A DNA stretch of 64,000 bases from Alteribacillus sp041949975 (GCF_041949975.1 NZ_JBHFQG010000019.1:1-64000); one strand, 5' to 3'. Shown: positions 1 through 8,502, numbered from the stretch's first letter. Translations and numbers: made by a program. Notes: a model not told the origin generated them from the sequence alone.

Positions 1-81
1 GGCTTCAAGCGTTATGATCGTTTAAGGTTACGTGTCTTATTACATCACCAATATAAAATAACGGAATTTCAAGTAGGATAA
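1..81 (+). CDS. Possible 3' end of an unidentified gene
   Basis: Reading frame 1 is open from the first base to a TAA at 79-81 and encodes 26 basic residues; the other two forward frames stop earlier. I do not recognise the peptide. It could be the C-terminus of a gene starting outside the window and convergent with ispG, or chance. A 7-bp hairpin follows at 86-106. Confidence 0.25.
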   Translation, partial: GFKRYDRLRLRVLLHHQYKITEFQVG

Positions 82-85
82 AGGA

Positions 86-106
86 GTAGGAGTAAGGCAC
101 TCCTAC
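86..106. terminator. Small hairpin between convergent genes
   Basis: GTAGGAG and CTCCTAC form a perfect 7-bp stem around a 7-base loop. There is no clear T-run on either side, so terminator function is only possible. It lies just after the stop at 79-81. Confidence 0.3.
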
Positions 107-158
107 CCCAACATTTGACATAGAACCAAGAAAGTATATAATTTTGCGCTTTGATGTA

Positions 159-338
159 TAGCTTTAGCGCCCAGCCTCTCGGGGTTGAATAACCTCCAGT
201 CATTAAAGGCATAGGAGCGCCATTATTGCCTGGAGAATATTTACCTGCAAGGGCTCCAAGATGGGAATCAGTTCGGCGTCGTCACAGGATGTGACGAACT
301 TAGCCGAATGTCATTAAAACAGGGCGCTTGCGCTTTTC
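159..338. repeat. Structured intergenic repeat, copy 1 (long form)
   Basis: Starts TAGCTTTAGCGCCCAGCCTC and ends GGGCGCTTGCGCTTTT, matching the repeats at 9384 and 14322. The two ends can pair (AGCGCCC with GGGCGCT). Compared with those copies it has about 60 extra bases near its 3' end, containing a nested hairpin (TTCGGC at 272-277 with GCCGAA at 303-308, and GTCGTCAC with GTGACGA inside). Similar structured repeats between genes are common in Bacillaceae. It fills most of the gap downstream of ispG; no gene is visible in it. Confidence 0.75.
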
Positions 339-344
339 TTCAAC

Positions 345-1445
345 TTACGTTGTGGCTGCTTTTTCTTTTTTGTAATGATCTTCAGCTATTTTATCGACTT
401 CTTTTTTTAGTTCCTCAACCATGGTTTCTTCTGGTACCTTACGTACAATTTCTCCATGTCGGAACAATAAGCCTTCTCCACGTGCTCCTGCAATCCCTAT
501 ATCAGCTTCTCTTGCCTCTCCGGGACCGTTTACGGCGCAGCCAAGCACTGCCACTTTAATAGGAGCTTTTATTGTGGAGATATACTCTTCCACTTCGTTT
601 GCAATGCTTATAAGATCAATTTCAATACGTCCGCACGTTGGACAAGAGATAAGGGTTGCTGCATTTGAAGCCAACCCAAATGTTTTCAACAATTCTCTTC
701 CAACTTTAACTTCCTCTACCGGATCAGCACTTAAGGATATTCTTAATGTATTTCCAATCCCTTTACTTAAGATAGCTCCAAGTCCTGCTGAACTTTTTAC
801 TGTTCCGGCAAATTGAGTGCCGGATTCTGTAATCCCTAAATGAAGTGGATAAGAAAAAGCTTTAGCTGCTTTTTCATATGCTTCAATTGCAAGGTTTACA
901 TCAGAGGCTTTCATCGAAACAATAATGTCATAAAAATCTAAGTCCTCCAGAATTTTGATATGATGAAGAGCACTTTCGACCATACCATCAGCCGTAGGAT
1001 ATCCATATTTATCTAAAATACGTCTTTCTAGAGAACCAGCATTCACCCCGATCCGGATCGGAATATTTTTTTCTTTAGCAGCTTTCACTACAGCTTCCAC
1101 TTTTTCTCGTTTTCCAATGTTTCCGGGATTAATGCGAATCTTGTCTGCTCCGCCTTCGATTGCTTTTAGCGCAAGACGGTAATCAAAATGTATATCAACT
1201 ACAAGGGGAATGCTTATTCTTTTTTTTATTTCAGGAATAGCTTCTGCTGCTTTCATATCCGGACATGCCACACGAACAATTTGGCACCCTGCTTCTTCTA
1301 ACCGTTTTATTTCATTGACTGTTTCTTCTACATCGTGGGTTTTTGTGGTGGTCATGCTTTGAACGACCACTTCATCATTTCCGCCAATTACCAGATTCCC
1401 TACTTTTACTGGTCTGGTTTCTGTACGGTGAGTGATTTGGCTCAT
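345..1445 (-). CDS. ispG: 4-hydroxy-3-methylbut-2-enyl diphosphate synthase (flavodoxin)
   Basis: IspG (GcpE) makes HMBPP from methylerythritol cyclodiphosphate, the penultimate step of the MEP isoprenoid pathway, in the cytosol. The 366-residue product has the usual short bacterial length. An N-terminal TIM-barrel (about 1-260) is followed by the 4Fe-4S domain with Cys268, Cys271 (CPTC) and Cys303 in GCAVNGPGE, plus the adjacent Glu that acts as a cluster ligand in the family. ATG start with AAAGGGG upstream. It is transcribed leftward, beside yqfZ as in B. subtilis (yqfY). Identification is secure. Confidence 0.97.
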   Translation of the reverse strand: MSQITHRTETRPVKVGNLVIGGNDEVVVQSMTTTKTHDVEETVNEIKRLEEAGCQIVRVACPDMKAAEAIPEIKKRISIPLVVDIHFDYRLALKAIEGGADKIRINPGNIGKREKVEAVVKAAKEKNIPIRIGVNAGSLERRILDKYGYPTADGMVESALHHIKILEDLDFYDIIVSMKASDVNLAIEAYEKAAKAFSYPLHLGITESGTQFAGTVKSSAGLGAILSKGIGNTLRISLSADPVEEVKVGRELLKTFGLASNAATLISCPTCGRIEIDLISIANEVEEYISTIKAPIKVAVLGCAVNGPGEAREADIGIAGARGEGLLFRHGEIVRKVPEETMVEELKKEVDKIAEDHYKKEKAATT

Positions 1446-1578
1446 GTATCCATTCGCCCCTTTATGAAATTAGTGTGATAATTTTGGTGGCTTTTATGGT
1501 TTATTAAAATGATCACGTCGTTATTGTATCAGCGTTTTAAATGATTTGGCAAGCAGAGCTGATGGTTGGTAATAAACA

Positions 1579-1920
1579 CTAAGAAGATGAATCATACACT
1601 GGGAAGAAATATGACTTGTCCACTTGTATTTTCTCAGGTGACAAACCATTGTTTAATTTCTCAAAATCGCTGCTGATTTGCTCGATTGAAGCCGGCACAG
1701 GGCCATCATGGAGCTTTTCTACAACGGATAAAACAGTCTGTCCAGGTTCTACTGTAACTTCTATTTTAGTTTGGTCGTCTAAGTTAGCAGAGGAAGAAGG
1801 GTGGGATGTGGAACTGTTATTTGTTTCTGGTGTGGGTACAAACAATGTGCCTTCTGTAATATCATAATAAATTGAAGTACAAACTAGTATAAAAAGAAGA
1901 AAAAGTAACAGTTTTTTCAT
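1579..1920 (-). CDS. yqfZ: YqfZ-like membrane-anchored LysM-type protein
   Basis: A 113-residue protein with an N-terminal hydrophobic anchor (about 3-20), a low-complexity Ser/Thr/Pro stretch (about 28-47), and then a LysM-like module starting at EVTVEPGQTVLSVVEKLH. LysM modules bind peptidoglycan, so a role at the wall outside the membrane is likely. The start has a strong GGAGG site. It sits immediately upstream of ispG on the same strand, as yqfZ does in B. subtilis, and could share its transcript across a 133-bp gap. Exact function is unknown. Confidence 0.75.
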   Translation of the reverse strand: MKKLLLFLLFILVCTSIYYDITEGTLFVPTPETNNSSTSHPSSSANLDDQTKIEVTVEPGQTVLSVVEKLHDGPVPASIEQISSDFEKLNNGLSPEKIQVDKSYFFPVYDSSS

Positions 1921-2038
1921 TTAACATTATCCTCCATATAGAAGCATTCGCGTTATAATGTATACGTATGACTAATATAGTGTTTTATACATTAAATTGG
2001 ACAAGGATAATGGATATTAAAGGAGAGTCGGTTTATAA

Positions 2039-2935
2039 ATGAGAAATTGGAATAAAATGCTGCTTGGATTACTGACTGCTGTTTTAATTGCTTCCGTGCC
2101 AGCCGCTGCTTTTGCAGATGCGGTGGAAGGAGAAATTACAGTGACATTAGGTGAAGATCTAAGTGAAGAGGAACGCAGCAATTTGCTTGAAGAAATGGAT
2201 GTGTCAGAGGACGTAGAAATTGTAACAGTCACTAATGAGGAAGAACATGATTACCTGGGTGAATATATGGATGCCTCTGATATTGGAAGCAGAGCTTTAT
2301 CTTCATCAAAAATAACAGCCGGAGAAGAAGGGGAAGGAATTAATGTTGAAACAAATAACATTACCAAAGTTACGGAAGGTATTTATGCCAATACTTTAGT
2401 AACTGCTGGTGTAGAGGATGCTGATGTATATGTAACAGCTCCATTTGATGTATCAGGCACGGCTGCTCTGACAGGAATTATTAAAGCTTATGAAGCTCAA
2501 AATGACATCGATATTCCAGAAGAACAGAAAAAAGTGGCGAATGAAGAGATGGTTAAAACCTCGGAACTTGGTGAACGGATTGGAATGGAAGAAGCAACAG
2601 AATTAATTACAAGGATTAAAGAAGAAATCGGTAATCAACCGGTAGAATCTGAAGAGGATTTACGCGATTTAATTGAGAGAATTGCTAATGAAATGGGGAT
2701 TGAATTAACGGATGAAGAAATGGACGGCCTTGTGTCTCTTTTTGACCGCATGAAAGATTTAAATATAGACTGGAATCAAGTACAAGATCAAATTTCCCAT
2801 ATACGTGATAATTTAGATGAATTCTTAAACCGAGAAGACACACAATCGTTTATTGCTAGTTTTTTGGATTTTATAAATGAATTAATTGATTCGCTTCGAA
2901 GCTGGTTTGGCGAGGGAAGCGAGTCAAATCAATAA
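2039..2935 (+). CDS. Secreted DUF1002 protein (YpuA-like)
   Basis: The 298-residue protein begins with a signal peptide (MRNWNK basic start, hydrophobic 8-22, cut after AAAFA). The remainder is very acidic and belongs to the DUF1002 family (B. subtilis YpuA type), with the characteristic segments near VTLGEDLSEEERSNLLEEM and VTAPFDVSGTAALTGIIKAY. The function of the family is not established. It has its own AAAGGAGAG ribosome site and ends at a strong terminator at 2949-3003, so it is probably monocistronic and divergent from yqfZ. Confidence 0.8.
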   Translation: MRNWNKMLLGLLTAVLIASVPAAAFADAVEGEITVTLGEDLSEEERSNLLEEMDVSEDVEIVTVTNEEEHDYLGEYMDASDIGSRALSSSKITAGEEGEGINVETNNITKVTEGIYANTLVTAGVEDADVYVTAPFDVSGTAALTGIIKAYEAQNDIDIPEEQKKVANEEMVKTSELGERIGMEEATELITRIKEEIGNQPVESEEDLRDLIERIANEMGIELTDEEMDGLVSLFDRMKDLNIDWNQVQDQISHIRDNLDEFLNREDTQSFIASFLDFINELIDSLRSWFGEGSESNQ

Positions 2936-2948
2936 TAAAAGCAGAGAG

Positions 2949-3003
2949 AGGGCCGGCCCAAAAGTCGATAAATCATTGACTTTTGGGGCCGGTCCCTTTT
3001 TTA
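2949..3003 (+). terminator. Strong rho-independent terminator after the DUF1002 gene
   Basis: GGGCCGGCCCAAAAGTC pairs with GACTTTTGGGGCCGGTCCC around an AT-rich loop, followed by CTTTTTTA. The long GC-rich stem makes this one of the clearest terminators in the window. Confidence 0.9.
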
Positions 3004-3131
3004 TGTTCTAGCGTGAAATTTGGTGAAAAAAAAGATAAAATAGAAGTGAAACTCCTTACTTTTAAGAACGTATATATTAATAAACTTTACGCTTCTATCG
3101 GTTTTATGCTCAAAAAAAGGAGCTGAAAATA

Positions 3132-3794
3132 ATGGAATTACTTAATTATGCAAGTATCGGGTTTCTTATTGTTTTCTTCGGGACAGTGTTTTTGATGGGG
3201 GAAATGCTGGTAAAAGCCAAAGGGCTGTTTGCGGTTTTAGGGATAACATTCATGAGTTTGTTTTTTTCATTTCATATTGATACTGCATCTAGCATGTGGA
3301 TTCTTATTTTATACGCAGCAGGTATCGGATTAATCATATTAGATGGCAAAGTAATCAGTGATGGAACGATTGCTGTATTTGGTGCTTTGTTAATGAGCCT
3401 TGGTTTGGCTGTTCCTACTCCTTCGATCACCTATGGCGTGCTTGTAGTGCTTGGATTTATAATAGGACTTTTTACTGCAGGATTATTTTTAAAAGTTTTC
3501 CCGAGGAGAAACTTATGGGCAAAAATAACCTTAAGAGACCGTTTGAGCGGGGATTTGGGTTATAATTCCATGAGTGAAACATACAAAGCCCTTGAAGGAA
3601 AAGAAGGAAAAACAATAACCCCGTTCCGGCCGATAGGCACGATCTCTATAGAGGGGAATCAATATAGTGCAACAAGCGGCGGTCAATGGCTTGAAGCTGA
3701 TGAACAAATAAAAGTAGTTTCTGTGGACGGCACAAGAATATTAGTAAAAAGAAAAGAAAACGTGAATCAGGAAAAAGAAAAGGAACTGGAATAA
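3132..3794 (+). CDS. NfeD-family membrane protein
   Basis: A 220-residue protein with five or so hydrophobic segments in the first 130 residues and a soluble C-terminal domain (about 145-210) that looks like the NfeD OB-fold: LEGKEGKTITPFRPIGTISIEG followed later by WLEADEQIKVVSVDGTRILVKR. NfeD proteins act in membrane and protein quality control, often beside flotillin-like proteins or ClpP-class membrane proteases; neither partner is adjacent here. Good AAAAGGAGC ribosome site. Its stop codon lies inside a bidirectional terminator shared with the convergent DUF1189 gene. Confidence 0.78.
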   Translation: MELLNYASIGFLIVFFGTVFLMGEMLVKAKGLFAVLGITFMSLFFSFHIDTASSMWILILYAAGIGLIILDGKVISDGTIAVFGALLMSLGLAVPTPSITYGVLVVLGFIIGLFTAGLFLKVFPRRNLWAKITLRDRLSGDLGYNSMSETYKALEGKEGKTITPFRPIGTISIEGNQYSATSGGQWLEADEQIKVVSVDGTRILVKRKENVNQEKEKELE

Positions 3795-3812
3795 TTTCCA
3801 GCTCCTTTTTTA
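3782..3812. terminator. Bidirectional terminator between nfeD-like gene and yqgB
   Basis: GGAACTGGAA pairs with TTCCAGCTCC, with a T-run on the plus side and A-run on the other. The hairpin contains the last codons and stop of the upstream gene and touches the stop of the convergent gene. Confidence 0.75.
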
Positions 3813-4589
3813 TTTGTCTGTTTGTGTCTTTGGTTTTGGCAGGTTCTTGTAAACTTGGTACAGCATAAAGAATGCTATAATCCAATATAAGGTGAAAGCA
3901 AATGGTACATGAAAAGGCATTATGTCTATAATAGCAGTTATCACGGTTGGGAGTGTTACGGCATAAGCGCTCATTATCCAAATTTGGCGGTAAGATAAAG
4001 AAATAGGTGCTGCTTTTTTTATTAACAAACCGAAAAAAGATAAAGCAAATATCCCGATAAATTTTAAAGCTGCCGCAAACAAATACAGCAAAATCAAAAT
4101 CACGGGAATTAATATAGGAAATAATCCAGTTAAGGTGTCCGTAAAAGACAAGACTTCATCTTTTGATAATTGAAGGTTCCCAGCTTGATCGTAACGAAAA
4201 GTTTGAACTTCTCCACCTTCTGCTATAATAAGCTCTTCACGAAGTAAAGCAGTAGTTTCTTCCTCTTGATTAATATCTTCTCTTGTAAATTCACCAGTCG
4301 TATCAAAAACAACTGTACCATTGTCTTGATTGTAAATTAGGGGTTCAGTTTGATCGGAGTGAAGTATACCATTTTGTAGTTGAAAATCTGGTATGTCTTC
4401 AGAAAGTGCATTTTCCACTTTATTTGCCGCTGAAGTAATAGTGTTTGTAAAAATGAAACTTACAGGAATACTAGTAAGTAACATTAAAAAAAATACATAC
4501 CCTATTGTTTTTCCAATGCCTTGGAAGCGAAAGCGGCCAATGTAGAGCGGAGAGTATAGGCTTTTCATAAATTTTTGAAATATGTTCAC
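3810..4589 (-). CDS. yqgB: DUF1189 membrane protein YqgB
   Basis: A 259-residue integral membrane protein. One hydrophobic segment (about 30-50) is followed by a large extracytoplasmic region (about 52-150) and then four or so C-terminal membrane segments (about 155-245). This is the DUF1189 layout and fits B. subtilis YqgB in size and genomic place. GTG start with AAAGGAG eight bases upstream. Function is unknown. It is divergent from the Na/Pi transporter gene. Confidence 0.75.
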   Translation of the reverse strand: MNIFQKFMKSLYSPLYIGRFRFQGIGKTIGYVFFLMLLTSIPVSFIFTNTITSAANKVENALSEDIPDFQLQNGILHSDQTEPLIYNQDNGTVVFDTTGEFTREDINQEEETTALLREELIIAEGGEVQTFRYDQAGNLQLSKDEVLSFTDTLTGLFPILIPVILILLYLFAAALKFIGIFALSFFGLLIKKAAPISLSYRQIWIMSAYAVTLPTVITAIIDIMPFHVPFAFTLYWIIAFFMLYQVYKNLPKPKTQTDK

Positions 4590-4821
4590 ATCGCTGTCTC
4601 CTTTCCACCGTTTTATTTTACCTTAAAATTTATAGTGAAAAAAGGATTAGAATAGAATAGAAACATTGTGATAATTAAAGTAGAAGACATTTTTTTCCGG
4701 GAAGAAAAATCTTAATAAAATCTTTACAAAAAATAAATAATTCCTCAATATTATAAAAGTACGATGTAAGAGGTTTGTCGAACAAAGGGGAAATTAATTA
4801 TTATCGAAGGGATGAATAGGT

Positions 4822-6444
4822 GTGGATCTTCAAACGATTTTATTCACATTTTTCGGAGGTCTCGGTGTATTTTTATTTGGCATTAAATTTATGGGGGATG
4901 GTCTTCAAAAAATTGCCGGAGATAGACTGAGAGAAATCTTGGACAAGTTTACAAGTAATCCTGTGATGGGTGTTTTTGCTGGTATATTTGTGACTGTCCT
5001 GCTACAGACCAGTACAGGCACAACCGTTTTAACTGTCGGACTGGTTAATGCTGGCTTTATGACTTTGCAGCAAGCAATCGGTGTAATTATGGGAGCCAAT
5101 ATCGGTACTACTGTCACAGCATTCATTATAGGTATTAAAATTGAAGAGTTTGCTTTACCTATAATTTTCTTAGGTACAGTTCTTATCTTTTTCTTTAAAA
5201 ACAAAAAGGCTAATAACTTTGGACAGGTCATTTTTGGATTTGGGGCTCTTTTCTTTGGCCTCTCATTAATGGGAGATGGGTTGGAGCCTCTAGAAAATTT
5301 ACAAGCTTTTCGGGATTTAACAGTAAACATGAGTGAAAATCCTCTTCTTGGTGTTGTCATAGGTACGTTGTTTACAGTTTCTGTTCAAAGTTCTTCGGCT
5401 TCCATTGGGTTACTTCAAGAACTATATCACCAAGGGTCGCTTGCATTAGATGCGGCACTGCCAGTATTATTTGGCGATAACATCGGAACAACTATTACAG
5501 CAGTTCTTGCATCACTTGGTGCTTCTCTCGCTGCTAAGCGTGCAGCTCTGACACACGTGATTTTTAACTTAATTGGTACTACGATTATTATTATCTTGTT
5601 GGTGCCTTACACCGCTTTTATTGAGAATTTGCAAGGTTGGCTGAATTTGAATAAACCAATGACGATTGCTTTTGCTCACGGAATATTTAATGTTTCCAAT
5701 ACACTGGTTCAGCTGCCATTTGTCGGGCTGCTTGCTTTACTTGTTACGAAACTGATTCCTGGGAAAGAAACCGAAATCGAATATAAAGCCAAACACCTCG
5801 ATACCAGTTTTATTGAGCGTTCGCCTTCTATTGCGTTAGGACAAGCAAAGACGGAAACACTTCGTATGGCGGAGTTTGCGGAAAAAGGTTTAATAGAAGC
5901 AAGAGATTATCTAAAAACGAATCAAAAAAGACATTCTGAGTTAACCGTACAATTTGAAGAAGCTATAAATAATTTAGATAGAAAAATTACCGATTATTTA
6001 GTATTGATTTCTGAGCGCTCATTATCAGATGAAAATTCAAGGCTTCATTCTGTGCTTATGGATACTGTGCGTGATATCGAACGAGTCGGAGATCACATGG
6101 AAAACTTAGTGGAGCTTGTTGATTATCAGCTTACAAATAAAGTTACTCTTTCAGAAGATGCATATTCTGATTTAGAAGAAATGTTTGATTTAACGATACA
6201 AACTTTAAAAAATGCAATAAGCGCACTGGAAAATGATAACCTGGATGAAGCAAGAGAAGTTGTAAAACAGGAAGAAGAAATAGATAAACTGGAACGCAAA
6301 CTTCGCAAGAAACATATTTTGCGCTTGAACGAAGGAAAGTGCTCCGGTTCTGCAGGAATTATATTTGTAGATATCGTGAGTAACCTTGAAAGAATTGGAG
6401 ACCACTCCGTAAATATTGCAGAAGTGGTACTAGAAGAAGATTAA
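4822..6444 (+). CDS. Na/Pi cotransporter family protein with PhoU-like C-terminal domain
   Basis: The 540-residue protein has the two inverted NptA/PNaS repeats: QTSTGTT about residues 62-68 and QSSSAS about 189-194, each within a hydrophobic half (about 8-130 and 165-320). Residues about 345-535 are helical PhoU-like repeats with RDIERVGDH and NLERIGDHSVN. Proteins of this build move sodium and inorganic phosphate across the membrane, with the PhoU part probably regulating transport. GTG start with GAAGGG upstream. B. subtilis carries the pst operon close by, which is missing here; this transporter may cover phosphate uptake, by inference. Confidence 0.88.
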   Translation: MDLQTILFTFFGGLGVFLFGIKFMGDGLQKIAGDRLREILDKFTSNPVMGVFAGIFVTVLLQTSTGTTVLTVGLVNAGFMTLQQAIGVIMGANIGTTVTAFIIGIKIEEFALPIIFLGTVLIFFFKNKKANNFGQVIFGFGALFFGLSLMGDGLEPLENLQAFRDLTVNMSENPLLGVVIGTLFTVSVQSSSASIGLLQELYHQGSLALDAALPVLFGDNIGTTITAVLASLGASLAAKRAALTHVIFNLIGTTIIIILLVPYTAFIENLQGWLNLNKPMTIAFAHGIFNVSNTLVQLPFVGLLALLVTKLIPGKETEIEYKAKHLDTSFIERSPSIALGQAKTETLRMAEFAEKGLIEARDYLKTNQKRHSELTVQFEEAINNLDRKITDYLVLISERSLSDENSRLHSVLMDTVRDIERVGDHMENLVELVDYQLTNKVTLSEDAYSDLEEMFDLTIQTLKNAISALENDNLDEAREVVKQEEEIDKLERKLRKKHILRLNEGKCSGSAGIIFVDIVSNLERIGDHSVNIAEVVLEED

Positions 6445-6451
6445 TAAGCAG

Positions 6452-6482
6452 AGCCGCCGCCAGTGCAGCAACTGGGGCGGTT
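6452..6482 (+). terminator. Probable terminator after the Na/Pi transporter gene
   Basis: A GC-rich hairpin (CCGCC-G-CCAGT with ACTGG-GGCGG) just after the stop, followed by TTCAAATTTT, a weak T-run. Confidence 0.55.
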
Positions 6483-6604
6483 CAAATTTTACGAAACCTC
6501 TGCCCTCCATGCTTTTTAAGGTGAAAAACGAAACTGACAGTTCATTATCTTATTTTAAGCCTTAAATCAAATGATTAAGACACAAGAAGGAAGGAATCGG
6601 TTAT

Positions 6605-7090
6605 ATGGTCGATTCAGTTATGTACATTACAGCGGCTATTTGCTATTTTGTGGCAATAATAGCTGTTGTTTACCCCATTGTTCCTGGTGGTTTATTTTAT
6701 GGGGCAGCTATTTTAATAATTGGGTTTATTGAAGGGTTCAACGCGTTTGGTTTGCTGTTTTGGGTCATACAGGGTATTGTAGCGTTTTTGTTATTTGTAA
6801 TTGATTACGCAATTAATTATTTAGGCATTCAAAAAAGCGGAGGTACTAAGGCAGCAATCTGGGGAAGTTTGATTGGTATTATTATTGGTCCTTTTATCAT
6901 CCCGGGTATTGGGATATTAATTGGTGCATTGACAGGCGCAATCATAGGACAATGGATGTCGGGTGAAAAATCCATAAAGAAAATGGGTGAAGTTGGTATA
7001 GGGTCTGTTGTTGGTTTTATAGTAGGGGCAGTATTAAAAGGTATAGTATTAATTTCAAACTTGATTTATCTGTTAATCATAATTATTTAA
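6605..7090 (+). CDS. yqgC: DUF456 membrane protein YqgC
   Basis: The 161-residue, very hydrophobic protein has about four membrane segments and Gly-rich turns (SLIGIIIGPFIIPGIGILIG), typical of DUF456. Size and position before the sodA region match B. subtilis YqgC. AAGGAAGGA ribosome site upstream of ATG. No biochemical role is established for the family; the glycine-zipper-like segments suggest packed or oligomeric helices. It probably stands alone, since a new promoter starts 19 bp downstream of it. Confidence 0.78.
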   Translation: MVDSVMYITAAICYFVAIIAVVYPIVPGGLFYGAAILIIGFIEGFNAFGLLFWVIQGIVAFLLFVIDYAINYLGIQKSGGTKAAIWGSLIGIIIGPFIIPGIGILIGALTGAIIGQWMSGEKSIKKMGEVGIGSVVGFIVGAVLKGIVLISNLIYLLIIII

Positions 7091-7108
7091 AAAAAATGAA
7101 GGAAGTGG

Positions 7109-7140
7109 TTGACTAGCTGATGTGACCGTGATAATATAAT
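7109..7140 (+). promoter_or_regulatory. Sigma-A type promoter of the tRNA cluster
   Basis: TTGACT at 7109-7114 and TAATAT at 7132-7137 (17-bp spacing; TATAAT overlaps at 7135-7140) lie about 45 bp before the first tRNA gene. The near-consensus boxes fit a strong stable-RNA promoter. Confidence 0.7.
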
Positions 7141-7180
7141 CATTGTCGTTGAAAAACAGTTTTTACTTTTTACATAACAT

Positions 7181-7255
7181 TCCACAGTAGCTCAGTGGTA
7201 GAGCTATCGGCTGTTAACCGATCGGTCGCAGGTTCGAATCCTGCCTGTGGAGCCA
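7181..7255 (+). tRNA. tRNA-Asn (GTT)
   Basis: Full cloverleaf with encoded CCA: acceptor TCCACAG/CTGTGGA, D-loop AGCTCAGTGGTAGAGCT, anticodon loop CTGTTAACC giving GTT, and TTCGAATC in the T arm. First gene of a five-tRNA operon. Confidence 0.95.
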
Positions 7256-7259
7256 TTGT

Positions 7260-7336
7260 GGCGGTGTAGCTCAGCTGGCTAGAGCGTACGGTTCATACCC
7301 GTGAGGTCGGGGGTTCGATTCCCTCCGCCGCTACCA
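7260..7336 (+). tRNA. tRNA-Met (CAT), elongator
   Basis: Cloverleaf with encoded CCA and anticodon loop TTCATAC. The paired first base and the lack of three consecutive G-C pairs at the base of the anticodon stem argue against the initiator tRNA. The sequence closely follows the Bacillus elongator tRNA-Met. Confidence 0.9.
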
Positions 7337-7387
7337 TATGATAAAATTGAAACGGCAGTTAATTTTAAATAATTCCCGCTTCTATAT

Positions 7388-7464
7388 GGCGGTTGTGGCG
7401 AAGTGGTTAACGCACCGGATTGTGGCTCCGGCATTCGTGGGTTCGATTCCCATCAACCGCCCCA
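7388..7464 (+). tRNA. tRNA-His (GTG)
   Basis: Cloverleaf with anticodon GTG and the extra 5' G (position -1 at 7388) opposite C73 that is the identity feature of tRNA-His. CCA is encoded. Confidence 0.94.
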
Positions 7465-7487
7465 TTTTAAAAAATATAAATAAACCT

Positions 7488-7564
7488 GGACCCTTAGCTC
7501 AGTTGGTCAGAGCTGACGGCTCATAACCGTCCGGTCGTAGGTTCGAGTCCTACAGGGTCCACCA
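7488..7564 (+). tRNA. tRNA-Ile2 (CAT, lysidine type)
   Basis: The anticodon loop is CTCATAA, so CAT by sequence. The acceptor and D arm (GGACCCTTAGCTCAG) match the bacterial minor isoleucine tRNA whose C34 is converted to lysidine by TilS so that it reads AUA, not the Met tRNAs. CCA is encoded. The amino-acid call rests on that similarity. Confidence 0.85.
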
Positions 7565-7618
7565 TTTTATTAAAAGCATGGGAAACGTGCTTTTTTTGTT
7601 TACATCGATATTCTATTC

Positions 7619-7713
7619 GGAGGAATACCCAAGTCCGGCTGAAGGGAGCGGTCTCGAAAACCGCCAGGAGTCCTTCAGGGCTCGCGGGGGTTCGAATCCC
7701 TCTTCCTCCGCCA
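7619..7713 (+). tRNA. tRNA-Ser (CGA), intact copy at an integration site
   Basis: A 95-nt class II tRNA with long variable arm, acceptor GGAGGAA/TTCCTCC, anticodon loop CTCGAAA (CGA) and encoded CCA. Its 3' 61 bases plus 7 flanking bases are repeated at 8383-8450, showing that a mobile element once used this gene as its attachment site. The gene itself remained complete. Confidence 0.93.
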
Positions 7714-7720
7714 TACATAA
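7653..7720 (+). repeat. Direct repeat at tRNA-Ser, left copy (attL-like)
   Basis: 68 bp, from the anticodon loop to 7 bp past the CCA, are identical to 8383-8450; the bases on both sides differ. This is the pattern left when an element integrates into the 3' half of a tRNA gene. Confidence 0.9.
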
Positions 7721-7958
7721 CGTTGGTATGATGCTACTTACAGCGTTTTCTAAACGATAAGCAATAGCGAGATATGCCCGCTAATAATCTAACGGTTTCG
7801 ACGTTAGACCGCTTCGATTCGCTTCCCCTTAATTGCGGTTAGTTACTCATTTTTGGCGAAACCGTTTCCGTAATTTTCATCATATTCCGTTTGTTATCGC
7901 AATTCATATGAAACGATTTCAAAACCTCTCTAAGCTACGTTAGGGGGGGTTTTTTGTT

Positions 7959-8382
7959 TTGTCTAAAACAGATAAGCGAAAAGGGCGTAAGACAATAGGG
8001 AACGCAAGCCCATTTTGCGAAAACAATCACATTTATCGCTTGAAGACGCTTTTCAATTCGTTATGAATATAAAGCGTGCAAACAATCTGAAAGAACGAAC
8101 GTTGAAAGACTATAACGTTTATTTGAGAAAGTTTGGCGATTGGGTCGCTGAACATTACGGCGAAATAACCGTTGACCAAATAGAAATTGACCTTCTCCGT
8201 GAATATGTCGTTTGGTGTGCAAATGAAAAAACGTATTACGGCGGTCACCCTTTCAAAGAACGTATGAACAAAGGGAAACGGGTCTGTCGCCTGTAAGTGT
8301 GAATATTCGAATTAGGATTTTACGTGCATTTTTTCGGACGTTATACAAAGAAGGCACTATTAACCACAATCCTGCCGCTAAA
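7959..8382 (+). pseudogene. Truncated, frameshifted tyrosine integrase
   Basis: Three frames join into the N-terminal part of a phage-type tyrosine recombinase. A TTG start at 7959 after AGGGGGGG gives SKTDKRKGRKTIGNASPF. A frame change near 8012 leads into RKQSHLSLEDAFQFVMNIKR and TLKDYNVYLRKFGDW. Another near 8283 leads into LSPVSVNIRIRILRAFFRTL and NPAAKLE, ending exactly at the right direct repeat. The DNA-binding SAM-like domain is represented; the catalytic domain with its R-H-R-Y residues is gone, so it cannot be active. The stretch 7721-7958 in front holds nothing else I can support. It was presumably the integrase of the element that entered tRNA-Ser. Confidence 0.85.
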
Positions 8383-8450
8383 CTCGAAAACCGCCAGGAG
8401 TCCTTCAGGGCTCGCGGGGGTTCGAATCCCTCTTCCTCCGCCATACATAA
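8383..8450 (+). repeat. Direct repeat, right copy (partial tRNA-Ser, attR-like)
   Basis: Identical to 7653-7720. It fuses directly to the broken integrase. The int codons for K-L-E resemble the tRNA bases CTCGAA at the junction, so the internal deletion probably used that microhomology. Confidence 0.88.
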
Positions 8451-8460
8451 GAGAAAATGA

Positions 8461-8502
8461 AAGGATATGCCAAATGTGTTTGAAACTTTGGTATATCTTT
8501 TT
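8461..8502 (+). terminator. Terminator, probably the original end of the tRNA operon
   Basis: AGGATATGCCAAA pairs with TTTGGTATATCTT (two G-T pairs), followed by a run of Ts. It lies just past the right repeat, so before the integration it would have closed the tRNA transcript. Confidence 0.75.

Noticed and set aside
4905..5360. A 151-codon open frame on the minus strand within the Na/Pi transporter gene
   Set aside because: It is fully antisense to a well-supported transporter with clear motifs and shows no domain or ribosome site of its own.
7488..7564. Calling this CAT-anticodon tRNA a methionine or initiator tRNA
   Set aside because: Its acceptor and D-arm follow the lysidine-type tRNA-Ile2 of bacteria, and initiator features are absent.
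7941..7958. G-rich stretch followed by Ts, first read as a rho-independent terminator
   Set aside because: AGGGGGGG stands 11 bp before the TTG that opens the integrase relic, so it is better explained as its ribosome site; the stem would be mostly G-T pairs.
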